From the NCBI GenBank assembly GCA_022844275.1, contig JALHMB010000007.1:248001-312000 (forward strand): a stretch of 64,000 bases of DNA, given 5' to 3'. Of this stretch, positions 37,906-49,317 are shown piece by piece. The DNA is from Hyphomicrobiaceae bacterium. Lineage in GTDB: Bacteria; Pseudomonadota; Alphaproteobacteria; Rhizobiales; Hyphomicrobiaceae. The notes beneath the pieces are model-generated. The model worked only from the letters and a program-made list of their open reading frames with translations, did not search any database and had not been told where the DNA came from. Position 1 is the first letter of the stretch. Each line of letters begins with the position of its first letter. A program made the translations under genes and the position numbers.

Positions 37906-38574
37906 CTATTCGGCCTCGCGCTTTGCCTTCTCGATTTCAACCATGCGACGATCGACGTAGTCGCCGACGATCTGGCTCAGCTCCTCGTTCTTGTCCTCGA
38001 AGAAGTGGCCGGCGCCTGCGATCGTCGTATGTTCGATCTTGATGCCCTTCTGGGTCTTGGTCTTGCGCGACATCTCCTCGACGGCGGCCGGCGGTACGAC
38101 CTTGTCGCGCTCACCCGAGATCACCAGGCCCGATGACGGGCAGGGTGCGAGGAAGGAGTAGTCATAGAGGTTCGCCGGCGGCGCCACGCAGATGAAGCCG
38201 TCGATCTCCGGCCGGCGCATGAGAAGCTGCATGGCAATCCACGTGCCGAACGAGACGCCGGCGATCCAGCACGAGCGACTGTCGGCATTCTGCAACTGCA
38301 ACCAGTCGAGGGCGGAGGCCGCGTCGGCAAGCTCGCCCGGCCCGTTGTCGAAGTAGCCCTGGCTGCGCCCGACGCCGCGGAAATTGAACCGCAGCACCGA
38401 GAAGCCCCGCTCCTGGAACGTGTAGTAAAGGTGGTAGACGATCTGGTTGTTCATCGTCCCGCCGAACTGCGGGTGCGGGTGCAGTATCAGGGCGATCGGG
38501 TTCTCACTGCGCCCTTCATGGTGATAGCGGGCTTCGAGACGGCCGGCCGGGCCGTTGATCATGATTTCGGGCAT
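37906..38574 (-). CDS. Alpha/beta hydrolase (COG2945-like)
   Basis: A 222-residue predicted hydrolase. LHPHPQFGGTMNNQ, FNFRGVGRSQG and the nucleophile elbow GVSFGTW (Ser108) define the family, with the acid in ISGERDKVVP and the His in GAGHFFED. Cytoplasmic. Start ATG 38574 with GAAAGG upstream; the longer frame to 38658 is not conserved. Substrate unknown. Confidence 0.87.
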   Translation of the reverse strand: MPEIMINGPAGRLEARYHHEGRSENPIALILHPHPQFGGTMNNQIVYHLYYTFQERGFSVLRFNFRGVGRSQGYFDNGPGELADAASALDWLQLQNADSRSCWIAGVSFGTWIAMQLLMRRPEIDGFICVAPPANLYDYSFLAPCPSSGLVISGERDKVVPPAAVEEMSRKTKTQKGIKIEHTTIAGAGHFFEDKNEELSQIVGDYVDRRMVEIEKAKREAE

Positions 38575-38702
38575 GGGACCTTTCGGGCTTTCTGCGCTCG
38601 GGGCGGACTGTAGTCGAGGGTGGGAAACAGGGCTGCGCTGCAGAGTCCGTAAGCACACGATGCAGCCCAGACGGGCGTCTTGAGGCCCTGCATCGAAAAT
38701 AC

Positions 38703-38733
38703 TTGACTTGCTCGCTCGGAATTTTCATATACA
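38703..38733 (+). promoter_or_regulatory. Probable promoter of the iscR-suf operon
   Basis: TTGACT (38703-38708) and TATACA (38728-38733) are separated by 19 bases. AATACTTGACTTG resembles one half of the IscR type 1 site, and TTTAGAA at 38742 is one half of an Irr iron-control element. The reading as an iron- or Fe-S-regulated promoter is inferred. A leader of about 190 bases follows before iscR. Confidence 0.45.
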
Positions 38734-38933
38734 GGCTAGGATTTAGAAGCGCTCCAAACTGAGCGTTGCCGTACCGGGCCTGTGTCGCGCGTCTCTTAGC
38801 ACGTAACCATGCCTCGAATGCAAGGTCGTTGTGGCCGCGCGGCACCGCTCCCTGGGCGGTCGAGCAGGCGCCGGAAAGCGACTGAGCGGTGCGTCACGAA
38901 GCTTGGGTCACGTTGCGTGAGACGGGTCGGATC

Positions 38934-39407
38934 ATGGAACTGAACACCAAAGGCCGGTATGCCGTGATGGCCATGGCGGACCTCGCCAGCCAGGGCGCCA
39001 CCGAGGCAATCCCCCTCCCGGCGATCGCCGAGCGTCAGCAGATCTCGGTCGCCTATCTCGAGCAGATTTTCATCCGCCTGCGCCGCGCCGGTCTCGTGGA
39101 GAGCGCCCGCGGCCGCGCCGGCGGCTACCGGCTCGCCCGGTCGGCTTCAGCAATCGCGGTCGCCGACATCATGTCCGCCGTCGAGGAGGACACGCGCATG
39201 ACGCGGTGCCGCGGCGAGGACGGCGCGCCTTGCCTCCCTGGTCACCGCTGCCTGACGCACAATCTTTGGGAGGCCCTTGGCGCCCAGATTTCCGGCTTCC
39301 TGGCGACTGTAACGCTCCAGGACGTGCTCGACGGCGTGCCCACGCATCGCAAGCAGGCGGCCATCGAAACCTTCATCAGCCCTGTCGAGGTGCGGACGGC
39401 GCGATGA
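38934..39407 (+). CDS. iscR: Rrf2-family Fe-S cluster regulator IscR
   Basis: A 157-residue winged-helix regulator. The N-terminal MELNTKGRYAVMAMADLA and RGRAGGYRLAR wing are typical of IscR; the [2Fe-2S] ligands are Cys92, Cys100 and Cys106 in CRGEDGAPCLPGHRC. The spacing (7 and 5) fits IscR rather than NsrR or RirA. ATG 38934 follows GGGTCGG; the longer frame from 38889 is unlikely. It leads the suf operon and overlaps iscS (ATGA), so it likely represses its own operon when cluster supply is sufficient. Confidence 0.92.
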   Translation: MELNTKGRYAVMAMADLASQGATEAIPLPAIAERQQISVAYLEQIFIRLRRAGLVESARGRAGGYRLARSASAIAVADIMSAVEEDTRMTRCRGEDGAPCLPGHRCLTHNLWEALGAQISGFLATVTLQDVLDGVPTHRKQAAIETFISPVEVRTAR

Positions 39408-40546
39408 TCACCGAGCGCACATATCTCGATTGGAACGCAACCGCTCCGCTATTTCCCGAAGCGCGGGCGGCGATCCAGCGGGCGCTCGACGTCGAAGGCA
39501 ATCCCTCATCCGTGCATGCCGAGGGCCGCCGCGCTCGGGCCATTGTCGAGACCGCGCGTGAGCAGGTCGCAGCCCTCGTTGGTGCCATACCCTCCGAGGT
39601 CGTCTTCACGAGCGGTGCGACGGAAGCCTGCGCTACAATTCTCGGGGCTCCCTGGTCGGCGATCCTCATGGCTGGCATCGAGCACGATGCCGTGCTGCGG
39701 CCCGCAGAGGCCGCACCTGGCCAGCGCATTGCGCTCGACGTCGGCGCGGATGGCCGTGTTGCTACCGCCGACGTTGCGGAGAAGCTTGGCTCGACCGTTG
39801 CTTCGAGCGGGATCGGTCGTGCGCTCGTCGCGATCCAGCTCGCCAACAACGAGACCGGCGTGCTGCAGTCCGTCGCCGAGGTCGCCGCGACGGCGCACGA
39901 GGCCAGGGCACTTGTCTTCACCGATGCCGCCCAGGCCGCGGGCCGTATCCCCGTTGATTTCGCCGCGCTCGGCGTGGATTTCATGGCCCTTTCGGCGCAC
40001 AAGCTCGGCGGGCCGAAGGGCGTCGGCGCGCTGATCATCCGCGATGGCCTGGAGATCCCCGCGCTCATTCGTGGCGGCGGCCAGGAGCGCCGTCGACGTG
40101 GTGGCACCGAGAACATCGCGGGCATTGCGGGCTTCGGCGCCGCTGCCGAGGCCGCACGCGCATCGATCGCCACCCGCGACCGGATCACGCACCTACGCGA
40201 TCGCCTCGAAGCAGGCCTTCTGGAACTGACGCCGGATGCCCACATCGTAGGTGCGGGTACCGAGCGGCTGCCGAATACCACGTGCGTCGCTCTCCCCGGC
40301 CAGTCCGCCGAGACGCTGGTTATCCGCTTCGATCTCGCCGGCATTGCCGTGAGCGCGGGCGCTGCCTGCTCCGCCGGAAAGATCGGTGCGAGCCATGTGC
40401 TGATGGCCATGGGCCTCGACGAGGCGACGGCCCGGTCCGCTATTCGCATCAGCATCGGCCCGACGACGACTGAACACGATATCGACCGCTGCCTCGCAGC
40501 TTGGCGCGAGATCGCAGCCCGCCCACGGGCGCGGACTGCCGCGTAA
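39404..40546 (+). CDS. iscS: Cysteine desulfurase, IscS/NifS type
   Basis: PLP enzyme that removes sulfur from cysteine and holds it as a persulfide. The 380 residues are full length, with SAHKLGGPKG (PLP Lys200) and the active-site Cys322 in GAACSAGKIGASHVL. The short Cys loop and overall layout place it in the class I IscS/NifS group. Start ATG 39404 overlaps the iscR stop. It is the first of two desulfurases in this operon; the second (SufS) lies 4.4 kb further. Confidence 0.92.
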   Translation: MITERTYLDWNATAPLFPEARAAIQRALDVEGNPSSVHAEGRRARAIVETAREQVAALVGAIPSEVVFTSGATEACATILGAPWSAILMAGIEHDAVLRPAEAAPGQRIALDVGADGRVATADVAEKLGSTVASSGIGRALVAIQLANNETGVLQSVAEVAATAHEARALVFTDAAQAAGRIPVDFAALGVDFMALSAHKLGGPKGVGALIIRDGLEIPALIRGGGQERRRRGGTENIAGIAGFGAAAEAARASIATRDRITHLRDRLEAGLLELTPDAHIVGAGTERLPNTTCVALPGQSAETLVIRFDLAGIAVSAGAACSAGKIGASHVLMAMGLDEATARSAIRISIGPTTTEHDIDRCLAAWREIAARPRARTAA

Positions 40547-40594
40547 GCGAGCCTCAACAGAAACAATAAGATCAAGAGCACGGAGAAGAACAAG

Positions 40595-42127
<1,533 letters not shown>

Positions 42128-42338
42128 TCGAGCGGTATTGAACATCGTTTTCATGAAGTGCGCAGGCAAAATTGATGTGTGAAAGCCTGCCAAATGAGAC
42201 CGGAATGTGTAGGATGGCGACATTCGGCCACAGGTCGGATCGAAAAAGATGGTGGGGACGAGGGGCCCGCACCACGTCGTGCTGGGAGCGAAACGCGGGG
42301 GCGCCAATGCGGTGGTTGCCCAATCTGAGGAGTGAGCA

Positions 42339-42617
42339 ATGAGTGACGCAGCTGGTTTCGGTCAGGTGATGATGAGGGCGCGGCTCACGCGCGAGATCGG
42401 AGAGAGCGAGGCGAAACAACGCAATGCCTTGTCGATCAAGCGGCCCGGCCTCAAGCTTCACCAGGGCACCCAGGTGACGGTCCTCGAGACCTTGGAGCAA
42501 GGTAAGGCCTTCCTGGTGGAGTTCGGGCACAAGTCGCCGGACGCCTGTGATTGGCTCGGCGTGCTCTATCCCTCGGAGATCGAGCTGGAGGGGGCAAGCC
42601 CGCAGCAGGCGGCCTGA
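42339..42617 (+). CDS. Conserved-looking hypothetical protein between sufB and sufC
   Basis: A 92-residue soluble protein I do not recognise. It has a strong GAGGAG ribosome site 8 bases before ATG 42339 and coding-like composition, so it is probably real. The C-terminal half (GLKLHQGTQVTVLETLEQG, KAFLVEFGHKSPDACDWLGV) has the alternating pattern of a small SH3-like barrel, somewhat like DUF4926 proteins; this is a guess. It sits 211 bases after sufB and 164 before sufC, both gaps longer than is usual within the operon, suggesting a later insertion. Confidence 0.6.
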   Translation: MSDAAGFGQVMMRARLTREIGESEAKQRNALSIKRPGLKLHQGTQVTVLETLEQGKAFLVEFGHKSPDACDWLGVLYPSEIELEGASPQQAA

Positions 42618-42781
42618 GCCGCCTCAGACCTGAGCGAGCTGACGACACGGGGGTGCCGCGGCAGCGGCGCTGATGGATGACTATTTGCGGCTCGACCAAG
42701 CCGCGCGTTGAGAAGATGGGCTTCCTGACGCCATCGAGCGCTGGAAGCTGAGCCAAGAAGAACTAGGAGACCCGTACGGTC

Positions 42782-43537
<756 letters not shown>

Positions 43538-43538
43538 G

Positions 43539-44861
43539 ATGAACGTCACCACGCTTAGAACCAAGGCCGAGAGCCAGATCCGCGAGCAGTTCGACGCGGC
43601 ATCGGCGAGCCTGCCGGGCACCGGCTGGGTCAGCGCGCTGCGCGCCCGCGCCATGGACACCTTCGCGGCCGAAGGCTTGCCGAGCCGTCGCGTCGAGGAG
43701 TGGAAGTACACCGACCTGCGCGATCGCCTTCGCGAAGTGCCGGCGCCGGCAGCGGCGTCGCCCGGTTCCGTTACCGTCGCCGATATCGACGCCGCATTGG
43801 GGCCCGTCGGGGCCATTGATGCCGAGCGCATTGTCCTCGTCGATGGCGTGTACCGCGCCGATCTCTCGAAGGTCACGGCCGAAGCTACGGTCATCGAGCT
43901 GATGTCGCTCGCCGCCATGCTCACGAAGGCGCCGGCCTGGCTCGAAGGCAAGTTCGCCTCCGACGGTGGCCCGGTCGTCTCGCTCAACACGGCCTTCATG
44001 AGCGACGGCGTGATGCTCAAAGTGCGCAAGGGCCAGGATCCCGGCCGGCCGGTGCTCCTCGTGCACGCGCGCACCTCGGCTGAGCCAAGCGCGATCGCTG
44101 TCCGCAATGTCATCAGTGTCGAGGTCGGCGGCAAGCTCACGCTCGTCGAAGCGCACGTTGCGCTCGATGGCGCGGCACGCGGCGCGCTCGCCAATGTCGT
44201 CACCGACGTCACGCTCGCCGACGGTGCCGCCTGCGATCACATCAAGTGCCTCGTCGATACGACCAGCTCGACGCATCTCGCGACCTGGAACACGAAGCTC
44301 GGCAAGGACGCGAGCTATAGCGGCTTCCAGCTCACGGCGAGCCCTGCGCTCGCGCGCAACGACATCAACATCATGTTCGCCGGCGAGGGCAGCAAGCTCG
44401 ACCTCTCCGGCGTCTTCCTCGCGCGCGGCAGCGAGCACATCGACACAACTCTCGTCGTCGATCATGCCGTGCCTCATTGCGAGAGCCGCGAGCTCTTCAA
44501 GGGCGTGCTCGCCGATCGCGCGCATGGCATCTTCCAGGGCAAAATCATCGTCCGCCCCGATGCCCAGAAGACGGACGGCAAGCAGATGTCGCAGGCGCTC
44601 ATGCTGTCGCCGGACGCGCAGTTCTCGTCGAAGCCCGAGCTCGAGATCTATGCCGACGACGTAGTCTGCGGCCACGGCGCCACCTGTACGGAGATCGATG
44701 CGGACCTCCTCTTCTACTGTCGCTCGCGGGGCATTCCGTCAGACGTGGCACGCGCCATGCTGACCGAGAGTTTCATCGGCGAGGCCGTGGAGAAGATCGA
44801 GAACGAGGACGTGCGCGAGGCGATCGGAACGCTGGCTATTGGGTGGCTGCGCGACGAATAG
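43539..44861 (+). CDS. sufD: Fe-S assembly protein SufD
   Basis: Partner of SufB and SufC in the scaffold, thought to bring iron. The 440 residues begin with the helical domain (LPSRRVEEWKYTDLRD at about 45-60) and end with the SufBD core (CGHGATCTEIDADLLFYCRSRGI, conserved His). ATG 43539 is just after the sufC TGA; an in-frame GTG 10 codons earlier overlaps sufC and is less likely. Confidence 0.94.
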   Translation: MNVTTLRTKAESQIREQFDAASASLPGTGWVSALRARAMDTFAAEGLPSRRVEEWKYTDLRDRLREVPAPAAASPGSVTVADIDAALGPVGAIDAERIVLVDGVYRADLSKVTAEATVIELMSLAAMLTKAPAWLEGKFASDGGPVVSLNTAFMSDGVMLKVRKGQDPGRPVLLVHARTSAEPSAIAVRNVISVEVGGKLTLVEAHVALDGAARGALANVVTDVTLADGAACDHIKCLVDTTSSTHLATWNTKLGKDASYSGFQLTASPALARNDINIMFAGEGSKLDLSGVFLARGSEHIDTTLVVDHAVPHCESRELFKGVLADRAHGIFQGKIIVRPDAQKTDGKQMSQALMLSPDAQFSSKPELEIYADDVVCGHGATCTEIDADLLFYCRSRGIPSDVARAMLTESFIGEAVEKIENEDVREAIGTLAIGWLRDE

Positions 44862-44910
44862 CCAGTCGGACAACCGGGCAACCGATTACGCTCGGAGCTA
44901 GGATCAGATC

Positions 44911-46170
44911 ATGGCAAGCACGGAAATGACCGCAAAGACGCCATCAGGCGCAGCGGCTTTCGACGTCGAGCGCATCCGGGCCGATTTCCCGATCCTCTTT
45001 CGCGAGGTCTACGGGAAGCCGCTCGTCTATCTCGACAATGGCGCCTCCGCGCAGAAGCCGCGCGCGGTCCTCGACACGATCGACCACACCTACAAGATGG
45101 AGTACGCGAACGTCCATCGCGGTCTCCACTATCTCTCCAATACGGCAACGGCAAAGTTCGAGGAGGCGCGCGAGATCGCGCGTCGCTTCATCAATGCGCC
45201 GAACGTCGATCAGGTGATCTTCACGAAAAGCATCACCGAGGCGGTCAATCTTCTCTCCTACAGCTTCGGCGCGGACTTCAAGGAGGGCGACGAGATCGTC
45301 CTCTCCATCATGGAGCACCACTCCAACATCGTACCGTGGCACTTCCTGCGCGAGCGCAAGGGGTGCGTGCTGAAGTGGGCGCCGATCAGCGACGACGGCG
45401 TGCTCGATCTCGAAGCCCTTGAGAAGCTTATTACTCCGCGCACGCGCCTCGTCGCTGTTACGCACATGTCGAACGTGCTCGGCACGGTCGTTCCCATCAA
45501 GGAGGTCGTGCGGATCGCGCGCTCGCGCGGCGTTCCCGTGTTCGTCGATGGCGCCCAGGCCGCCGTACACATGCCCGTCGACGTGCAAAGCCTCGACTGC
45601 GATTTCTATGCCTTCACCGGCCACAAGGTGTACGGCCCGACCGGCATCGGCGTGCTCTACGCCAAGAAGAAGCACCTCGATGCCATGCCGCCCTTCCTCG
45701 GCGGCGGCGAGATGATCGAGACCGTGACGACTGCCAACGTCACGTACGGCGTCACGCCGCACAAGTTCGAGGCCGGCACGCCGCCGATCGTCCAGGCCAT
45801 CGGCCTCGGCGCGGCACTCAACTACATGATGCAGATCGGCCGAGAGAATATCGCCGCGCACGAGGCGGATCTTCGTGCCTACGCCCATCAGCGCCTCGCC
45901 GAGCTGAACTGGCTGAAGATCTATGGCCGCGCGCCGGGCAAGGGCGCCATCGTCGCCTTCAACATCGACGGCATGCACCCGCACGACATCTCGACGATCA
46001 TCGACCGCTCGGGAGTCGCAGTACGGGCCGGCCATCACTGCGCGCAGCCGCTCATGGAGCGCCTCGGCGTCACCGCGACGTGCCGCGCATCGTTCGCCAT
46101 GTACAATACGCGCGCTGAAGTGGACGCCCTCGTCGAGGCGCTCATTAAAGCGCACGACTTCTTCGCGTAA
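44911..46170 (+). CDS. sufS: Cysteine desulfurase, SufS type
   Basis: Class II desulfurase. The 419 residues show HHSNIVPWHFLRERKG, FTGHKVYGPTGIGVLY (PLP Lys239) and the extended active-site segment RAGHHCAQPLMERLGV (Cys377) of SufS/CsdA. ATG 44911 is preceded by AGGA. SufS normally needs SufE or SufU for sulfur transfer; neither is in this window. Confidence 0.95.
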   Translation: MASTEMTAKTPSGAAAFDVERIRADFPILFREVYGKPLVYLDNGASAQKPRAVLDTIDHTYKMEYANVHRGLHYLSNTATAKFEEAREIARRFINAPNVDQVIFTKSITEAVNLLSYSFGADFKEGDEIVLSIMEHHSNIVPWHFLRERKGCVLKWAPISDDGVLDLEALEKLITPRTRLVAVTHMSNVLGTVVPIKEVVRIARSRGVPVFVDGAQAAVHMPVDVQSLDCDFYAFTGHKVYGPTGIGVLYAKKKHLDAMPPFLGGGEMIETVTTANVTYGVTPHKFEAGTPPIVQAIGLGAALNYMMQIGRENIAAHEADLRAYAHQRLAELNWLKIYGRAPGKGAIVAFNIDGMHPHDISTIIDRSGVAVRAGHHCAQPLMERLGVTATCRASFAMYNTRAEVDALVEALIKAHDFFA

Positions 46171-46183
46171 TGGAGTGAGCCCC

Positions 46184-46633
46184 ATGGACGGAAAGCCAGT
46201 GGAGCGCGATACGTTGACAATCGGCGCGGAGCCTCAGCAGACGGAGACGGCGCCTCCTCGCAACACGGCGCCGACGGTCGCCGAGGGTGGCACGCCCGTC
46301 GAAGGCTCGAAGCTCTCGGCCGAGCAGCTCGAGCAGATGACGGCCGACATCGTCGCCGCTTTGAAGACCGTCTATGACCCCGAGATCCCCGCCGACATCT
46401 ACGAGCTCGGCCTCATCTACAAGATCGACATCGACGACGATCGCAATGTCGGCGTCGACATGACCTTGACGGCGCCGGGCTGCCCGGTCGCAGGGGAGAT
46501 GCCCATCTGGGTTGAGAACGCCGTCGCCAGCGTCGATGGCGTCGGACAGGTGACGGTCAATCTGACCTTCGATCCCCCTTGGGATCAGAGCCGCATGTCC
46601 GACGAGGCTCGTCTCGCACTCAACATGTTCTGA
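46184..46633 (+). CDS. sufT: SufT / MIP18-family (DUF59) Fe-S assembly protein
   Basis: A 149-residue protein. After a Pro/Thr-rich N-terminal extension (about 1-45) comes the DUF59 domain: VYDPEIPADIYELGLIYKIDI and the invariant Cys in TAPGCPVAGEMP. SufT supports maturation of Fe-S proteins under high demand. ATG 46184 with GGAGTGAG upstream, 13 bases after sufS. It is the last gene of the operon; no sufA follows. Confidence 0.9.
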   Translation: MDGKPVERDTLTIGAEPQQTETAPPRNTAPTVAEGGTPVEGSKLSAEQLEQMTADIVAALKTVYDPEIPADIYELGLIYKIDIDDDRNVGVDMTLTAPGCPVAGEMPIWVENAVASVDGVGQVTVNLTFDPPWDQSRMSDEARLALNMF

Positions 46634-46640
46634 GCGGCCG

Positions 46641-47462
46641 CTACTTGCCTTTGAGCGCTATCGTCGCGATCACGCCTATGTGGTCCGACGCCGGCCAGTG
46701 CGTGCGATCTAGCAAACGCACCTCGCGGACTTCAAGAAACTTCGTATCGACAAAAATGTAGTCGATGCGCGCCCCGCGGGCGGGTTGCGCCTCGCGCATA
46801 AAGGTCGCGTGTCGCGCGGCATCATCCGCGCCCTTGGCTGTCGAGATTTCCGTGACATCGGTCAGACGCAATCGCATCGGCGCGATCCGCTCCGACTTCG
46901 GACGCGCATTGAAGTCACCGAGCGCAATGAGCGGCCCTTTCACCACCGACAGACGCTCAACCGTCCGCTTGATGGGCGCACCGTCCTTCAGATCCTTGTC
47001 GGTGTGTACATTGACAATGGTCACATCGCGATCGCCGATCCGGATGACCGCCATCAGATCGCTCCGCGTGTTGCCGCGGCCAGTACTCGTGCCATCAGCG
47101 CGATGGCTCTCGATCGGATAGCGAGAAAGAACGGCAAGGCCCCACCAGTTGCCGTTCGTCGCACCGTGGCGCGCATAGACGTGCTTCAGACCGAGTGCGG
47201 TCGCGATTTCCCGCGCCTGGACCTCACCGACTACCTCCTGCAGCGCGATCACATCCGCATTCGCCGATCGAATCGCCCCAATGACAGGCCTTAGGTCCAT
47301 CGCATGACCGCGCCCGCGCACTTCGATTGGATTGCGGTCGGGCTCGCAATAGCCGAGACCCGCGCGAATGTTGTAGGTCATCACCGTGAACAACGCGGGC
47401 TCCGCGGTCGTCGGACCGACAGAGCCCAGGATCAGCGCAACTATCAACAGGACGCGCAACAT
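46641..47462 (-). CDS. Exported endonuclease/exonuclease/phosphatase family protein
   Basis: A 273-residue EEP-fold phosphodiesterase. Residues 1-20 are a signal peptide (LLIVALILGSVGPTTA). The catalytic set is intact: TYNIRAGLGYC, IALQEV (metal Glu), NVHTDKD, LGDFNARPKS, ARIDYIFVD and ASDHIGVIA. Related enzymes hydrolyse nucleic acids, phospholipids or inositol phosphates; the substrate is not predictable. ATG 47462 is preferred, since GAGAGGGA lies at the right distance; an ATG two codons upstream sits too close. It converges on sufT. Confidence 0.88.
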   Translation of the reverse strand: MLRVLLIVALILGSVGPTTAEPALFTVMTYNIRAGLGYCEPDRNPIEVRGRGHAMDLRPVIGAIRSANADVIALQEVVGEVQAREIATALGLKHVYARHGATNGNWWGLAVLSRYPIESHRADGTSTGRGNTRSDLMAVIRIGDRDVTIVNVHTDKDLKDGAPIKRTVERLSVVKGPLIALGDFNARPKSERIAPMRLRLTDVTEISTAKGADDAARHATFMREAQPARGARIDYIFVDTKFLEVREVRLLDRTHWPASDHIGVIATIALKGK

Positions 47463-47501
47463 CGGCATTCCCTCTCAGTGGCGAGAGGCTGGCAGCTCGA
47501 C

Positions 47502-48803
47502 TTAGCAGTCAAGCGTGGTCTGGCGCTCCCAGTCGGTCAGATGGCGCGCGTAATCATTCCAGTCGGCGTGGCGCAGCTTGGCGTAGGAGGCAACCGTCGC
47601 CTCGCCGAAGGCCGCCTTCAGCATGTCGCTGGTCTCGAAGTTGCGCAGCGCATCGAGCAGATTGAGCGGCAGCTTCTTCACGTCCTTCACCGTGTGCCCT
47701 TCGGTGTACATGTTGATGTCGAGGCGCTTGCCCGGATCACGCTTGTTGCGCAGACCATCGAGACCAGCGGCAAGGATTGCCGCCTGCAGCAGATAGGGAT
47801 TGGCGGCGCCGTCAGCGAGACGGATCTCGAAGCGCCCGGCATCCGGAATGCGGATCATATGCGTGCGGTTGTTGCCCGCGTAGGAGATCGAGCTCGGCGA
47901 CCACGTGGCACCTGATGTGGTGGGCGGCGCGTTGATGCGCTTGTATGAGTTCACAGTCGGATTGGTGATCGCTGCCAGCGATGCCGCCGAATGCATGAGG
48001 CCGCCGATGAAGTGATAGGCCTGCTGCGAGAGGCCAAGCTCGCCTGCGGCATCATCGAACACGCACTTGCCCGTATTCGTCGACCACAGCGAAACGTGTG
48101 CGTGGCAGCCATTGCCCGTGAGATTTGCGAAGGGCTTAGGCATGAATGTCGCGCGCAGCCCGTGCTTCTCGGCAATCGACTTCACCATGAACTTGAAGAA
48201 GGCGTGCTTGTCGGCTGTCTTGAGGGACGTGTCGTACTCCCAGTTCATCTCGAACTGGCCGTTCGCGTCCTCATGATCGTTCTGGTAGGGCTCCCAGCCG
48301 AGCGCGATCATGGAGTCGCAGATCTCCTTGATCACTTCATAGCGCCGCATGAGGGCCTGCTGGTCATAGCAGGGCTTGGCCTGGAAATCGGCGGCATCCG
48401 AGATCGCCGTACCATCGGGCGAAATGAGAAAGTATTCGCACTCGACGCCCGTCTTCATTTCTAGGCCATCAGCAGCAGCCGAAGCGATGACTCGCTTCAG
48501 CACCTGCCGCGGATTCTGGTCGACCGGCTTGCCATCCATCATGAGATCGCCCGTCACCCAGGCAACCTCAGGCTTCCATGGAAGCTGGACGACCGTATCG
48601 GGATCAGGAGTGACGAGCACGTCGGGATGCGCGGGCGTCATGTCGAACCAGGCCGCGAAGCCGGCGAAACCGGCGCCGGACTTCGCAACGCTGTCTATGG
48701 CCGTCGCCGGAACGATCTTGGCGCGCATGGTGCCGAAGAGATCCACGAAGGAGATCAGGAAATACTTGACCCCCTTGATCTCCGCGTACTCTGACAGTGA
48801 CAT
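47502..48803 (-). CDS. glnT: Glutamine-synthetase-family enzyme, GlnT / gamma-glutamylmethylamide synthetase (GmaS) type
   Basis: A 433-residue type III rhizobial (GlnT) glutamine synthetase, a family that also contains GmaS of the N-methylglutamate pathway. Markers are YFLISFVDLFGTMRAKIVP, GVECEYFLIS, NDHEDANGQFEMNW (metal Glu), GNGCHAHVSLW and NNRTHMIRIPDAGRFEIRLAD. Next to glxBCD/mgsABC, it may make glutamine or gamma-glutamylmethylamide from methylamine; sequence alone does not decide. The ATG 48803 has GGAGG 10 bases upstream; GTG 48812 is too close to that site. Last gene of the run. Confidence 0.85.
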   Translation of the reverse strand: MSLSEYAEIKGVKYFLISFVDLFGTMRAKIVPATAIDSVAKSGAGFAGFAAWFDMTPAHPDVLVTPDPDTVVQLPWKPEVAWVTGDLMMDGKPVDQNPRQVLKRVIASAAADGLEMKTGVECEYFLISPDGTAISDAADFQAKPCYDQQALMRRYEVIKEICDSMIALGWEPYQNDHEDANGQFEMNWEYDTSLKTADKHAFFKFMVKSIAEKHGLRATFMPKPFANLTGNGCHAHVSLWSTNTGKCVFDDAAGELGLSQQAYHFIGGLMHSAASLAAITNPTVNSYKRINAPPTTSGATWSPSSISYAGNNRTHMIRIPDAGRFEIRLADGAANPYLLQAAILAAGLDGLRNKRDPGKRLDINMYTEGHTVKDVKKLPLNLLDALRNFETSDMLKAAFGEATVASYAKLRHADWNDYARHLTDWERQTTLDC

Positions 48804-48848
48804 GCGACCCACCCCTCCGGCGATTGACGAAACTATTGCAGACTTCCC

Positions 48849-49286
48849 CTACTTCCCGTCCGCGACTTTCTGCACGAAAGCCTTGAACCCTTCGTCCGTG
48901 ACGGGCGCGCCGATCTGCTCGGCCTTCTGGAACACCGCGTCCGCCGGCTTGCCCTTAGCATCGGCGAGCAGCGCGTGCGTCACGGCACGGCCACCGGCCG
49001 CGCAGTGCACATAGACGGGGCCGTCCGCTTCTTCGATCTCCTTGATCACGGCTGCAGCGGACGAGGGATGCAGGTTCTTCGGATCGACAGGAATGTGCGC
49101 GTAGGCCATGCCAAGACCGGTGACGACCACGCCTTGAGCCTGTGGATCGAGCGGCTGGTTCGGTTCACCCGGACGGCGCAGATTGATGATCTTGCGATAG
49201 CCGGCTGCCTTGAGCGCAGCAATGTCGTCTTCGCTCGGCTGTCCGCCGGCGCTGATTTTGTCGCTGACTTTGGTCGGTTCTTTCAT
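48849..49286 (-). CDS. DUF442 / beta-lactamase-hydrolase-like phosphatase-fold protein
   Basis: A 145-residue protein of the TIGR01244/DUF442 group, a dual-specificity-phosphatase-like fold. It starts ISAGGQPSEDDIAALKAAGYRKIINLRRPGEP and has the active-site loop VYVHCAAGGRAV (Cys-x4-Arg), as in sulfide-related Blh proteins. ATG 49286 follows GGGAG; a GTG three codons upstream is also open. It sits between glxD and glnT, which I have not seen described as part of this pathway. Confidence 0.8.
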   Translation of the reverse strand: MKEPTKVSDKISAGGQPSEDDIAALKAAGYRKIINLRRPGEPNQPLDPQAQGVVVTGLGMAYAHIPVDPKNLHPSSAAAVIKEIEEADGPVYVHCAAGGRAVTHALLADAKGKPADAVFQKAEQIGAPVTDEGFKAFVQKVADGK

Positions 49287-49317
49287 CGAATGCACTCCCT
49301 GAGCGTTGTCGCTGCTC

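Noticed and set aside
39206-39403. Longer N-terminus for the iscS gene
   Set aside because: Reads through iscR in another frame; ATG 39404 in the ATGA overlap gives the standard protein.
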